Positions 63,956-64,000 of a DNA stretch of 64,000 bases are shown one piece after another (positions within the stretch are counted from its first letter, which is position 1; each line of letters opens with the position of its first letter). The notes below the pieces were generated by a model, which made no database searches, was not told the DNA's origin, and saw nothing but the letters and a program-made list of their open reading frames with translations. The position numbers were made by a program, and so were the translations under genes. The stretch is from Pelecanus crispus (lineage: Eukaryota; Chordata; Aves; Pelecaniformes; Pelecanidae): positions 39,643,044-39,707,043 of the forward strand of contig NC_134649.1 of the NCBI RefSeq assembly GCF_030463565.1, given 5' to 3'.

Positions 63956-64000
63956 ACTTGTCCTGTTTTTATGTTGAAGACATTATTCTTACGTTCTTCT

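Noticed and set aside
1-64000. CRISPR arrays, operons, riboswitches, prokaryotic mobile systems
   Set aside because: The sequence is clearly vertebrate nuclear DNA with spliced genes; no regularly spaced repeat array or bacterial feature was seen.

Overview
The window is a piece of a bird genome. It carries five spliced vertebrate genes, CR1 LINE fragments with the typical avian 3' end, and solo LTRs of two families that look avian. Gene order and orientation from CHCHD4 rightwards (CHCHD4 minus, TMEM43 plus, XPC minus, LSM3 plus) match human 3p25.1. A neoavian species is possible from the LTRs, but that is only a guess.

Layout. 1-8826 (+): the last five coding exons of a netrin-4-like gene (final laminin-type EGF module, linker, C-terminal C345C/NTR domain); its 5' exons lie left of the window. 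8827-20733: about 11.9 kb AT-rich spacer and 3' UTR between two tail-to-tail genes, with no gene recognised. 20734-29352 (-): CHCHD4/MIA40, three coding exons, 133 aa. 28.77-30.08 kb: a strong CpG island that is the head-to-head promoter of CHCHD4 and TMEM43, with two ZNF143-type motifs. 29812-44161 (+): TMEM43/LUMA, 12 coding exons, exactly 400 aa; its introns hold three antisense solo LTRs and a CR1 tail. 44162-48297: the convergent 3' ends of TMEM43 and XPC. 48298-60482 (-): XPC, 16 coding exons, 966 aa. 59.93-61.0 kb: a second CpG island, the XPC/LSM3 promoter, with only 153 bp between the two start codons. 60636-63620 (+): LSM3, four coding exons, 102 aa.

Exon borders were placed by hand from GT/AG sites, reading phase and remembered human protein sequences. 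Every intron is GT-AG and all phases close, giving whole-codon totals of 402, 1203, 2901 and 309 nt for the four complete genes. The genes do unrelated housekeeping jobs (mitochondrial intermembrane-space oxidative folding, inner nuclear membrane/ER membrane organisation, nucleotide-excision-repair damage recognition, U6 snRNP assembly). They are linked by shared promoters rather than by one pathway.

The observations most worth a second look are the netrin-4 paralogue at a locus where I know of none in human, a perfect 184-bp direct repeat whose second copy ends in poly(A) beside the CHCHD4 promoter, a 165-nt TMEM43 intron that is open in frame, and a symmetric 90-nt XPC exon with a weak donor that encodes the centrin-binding helix.
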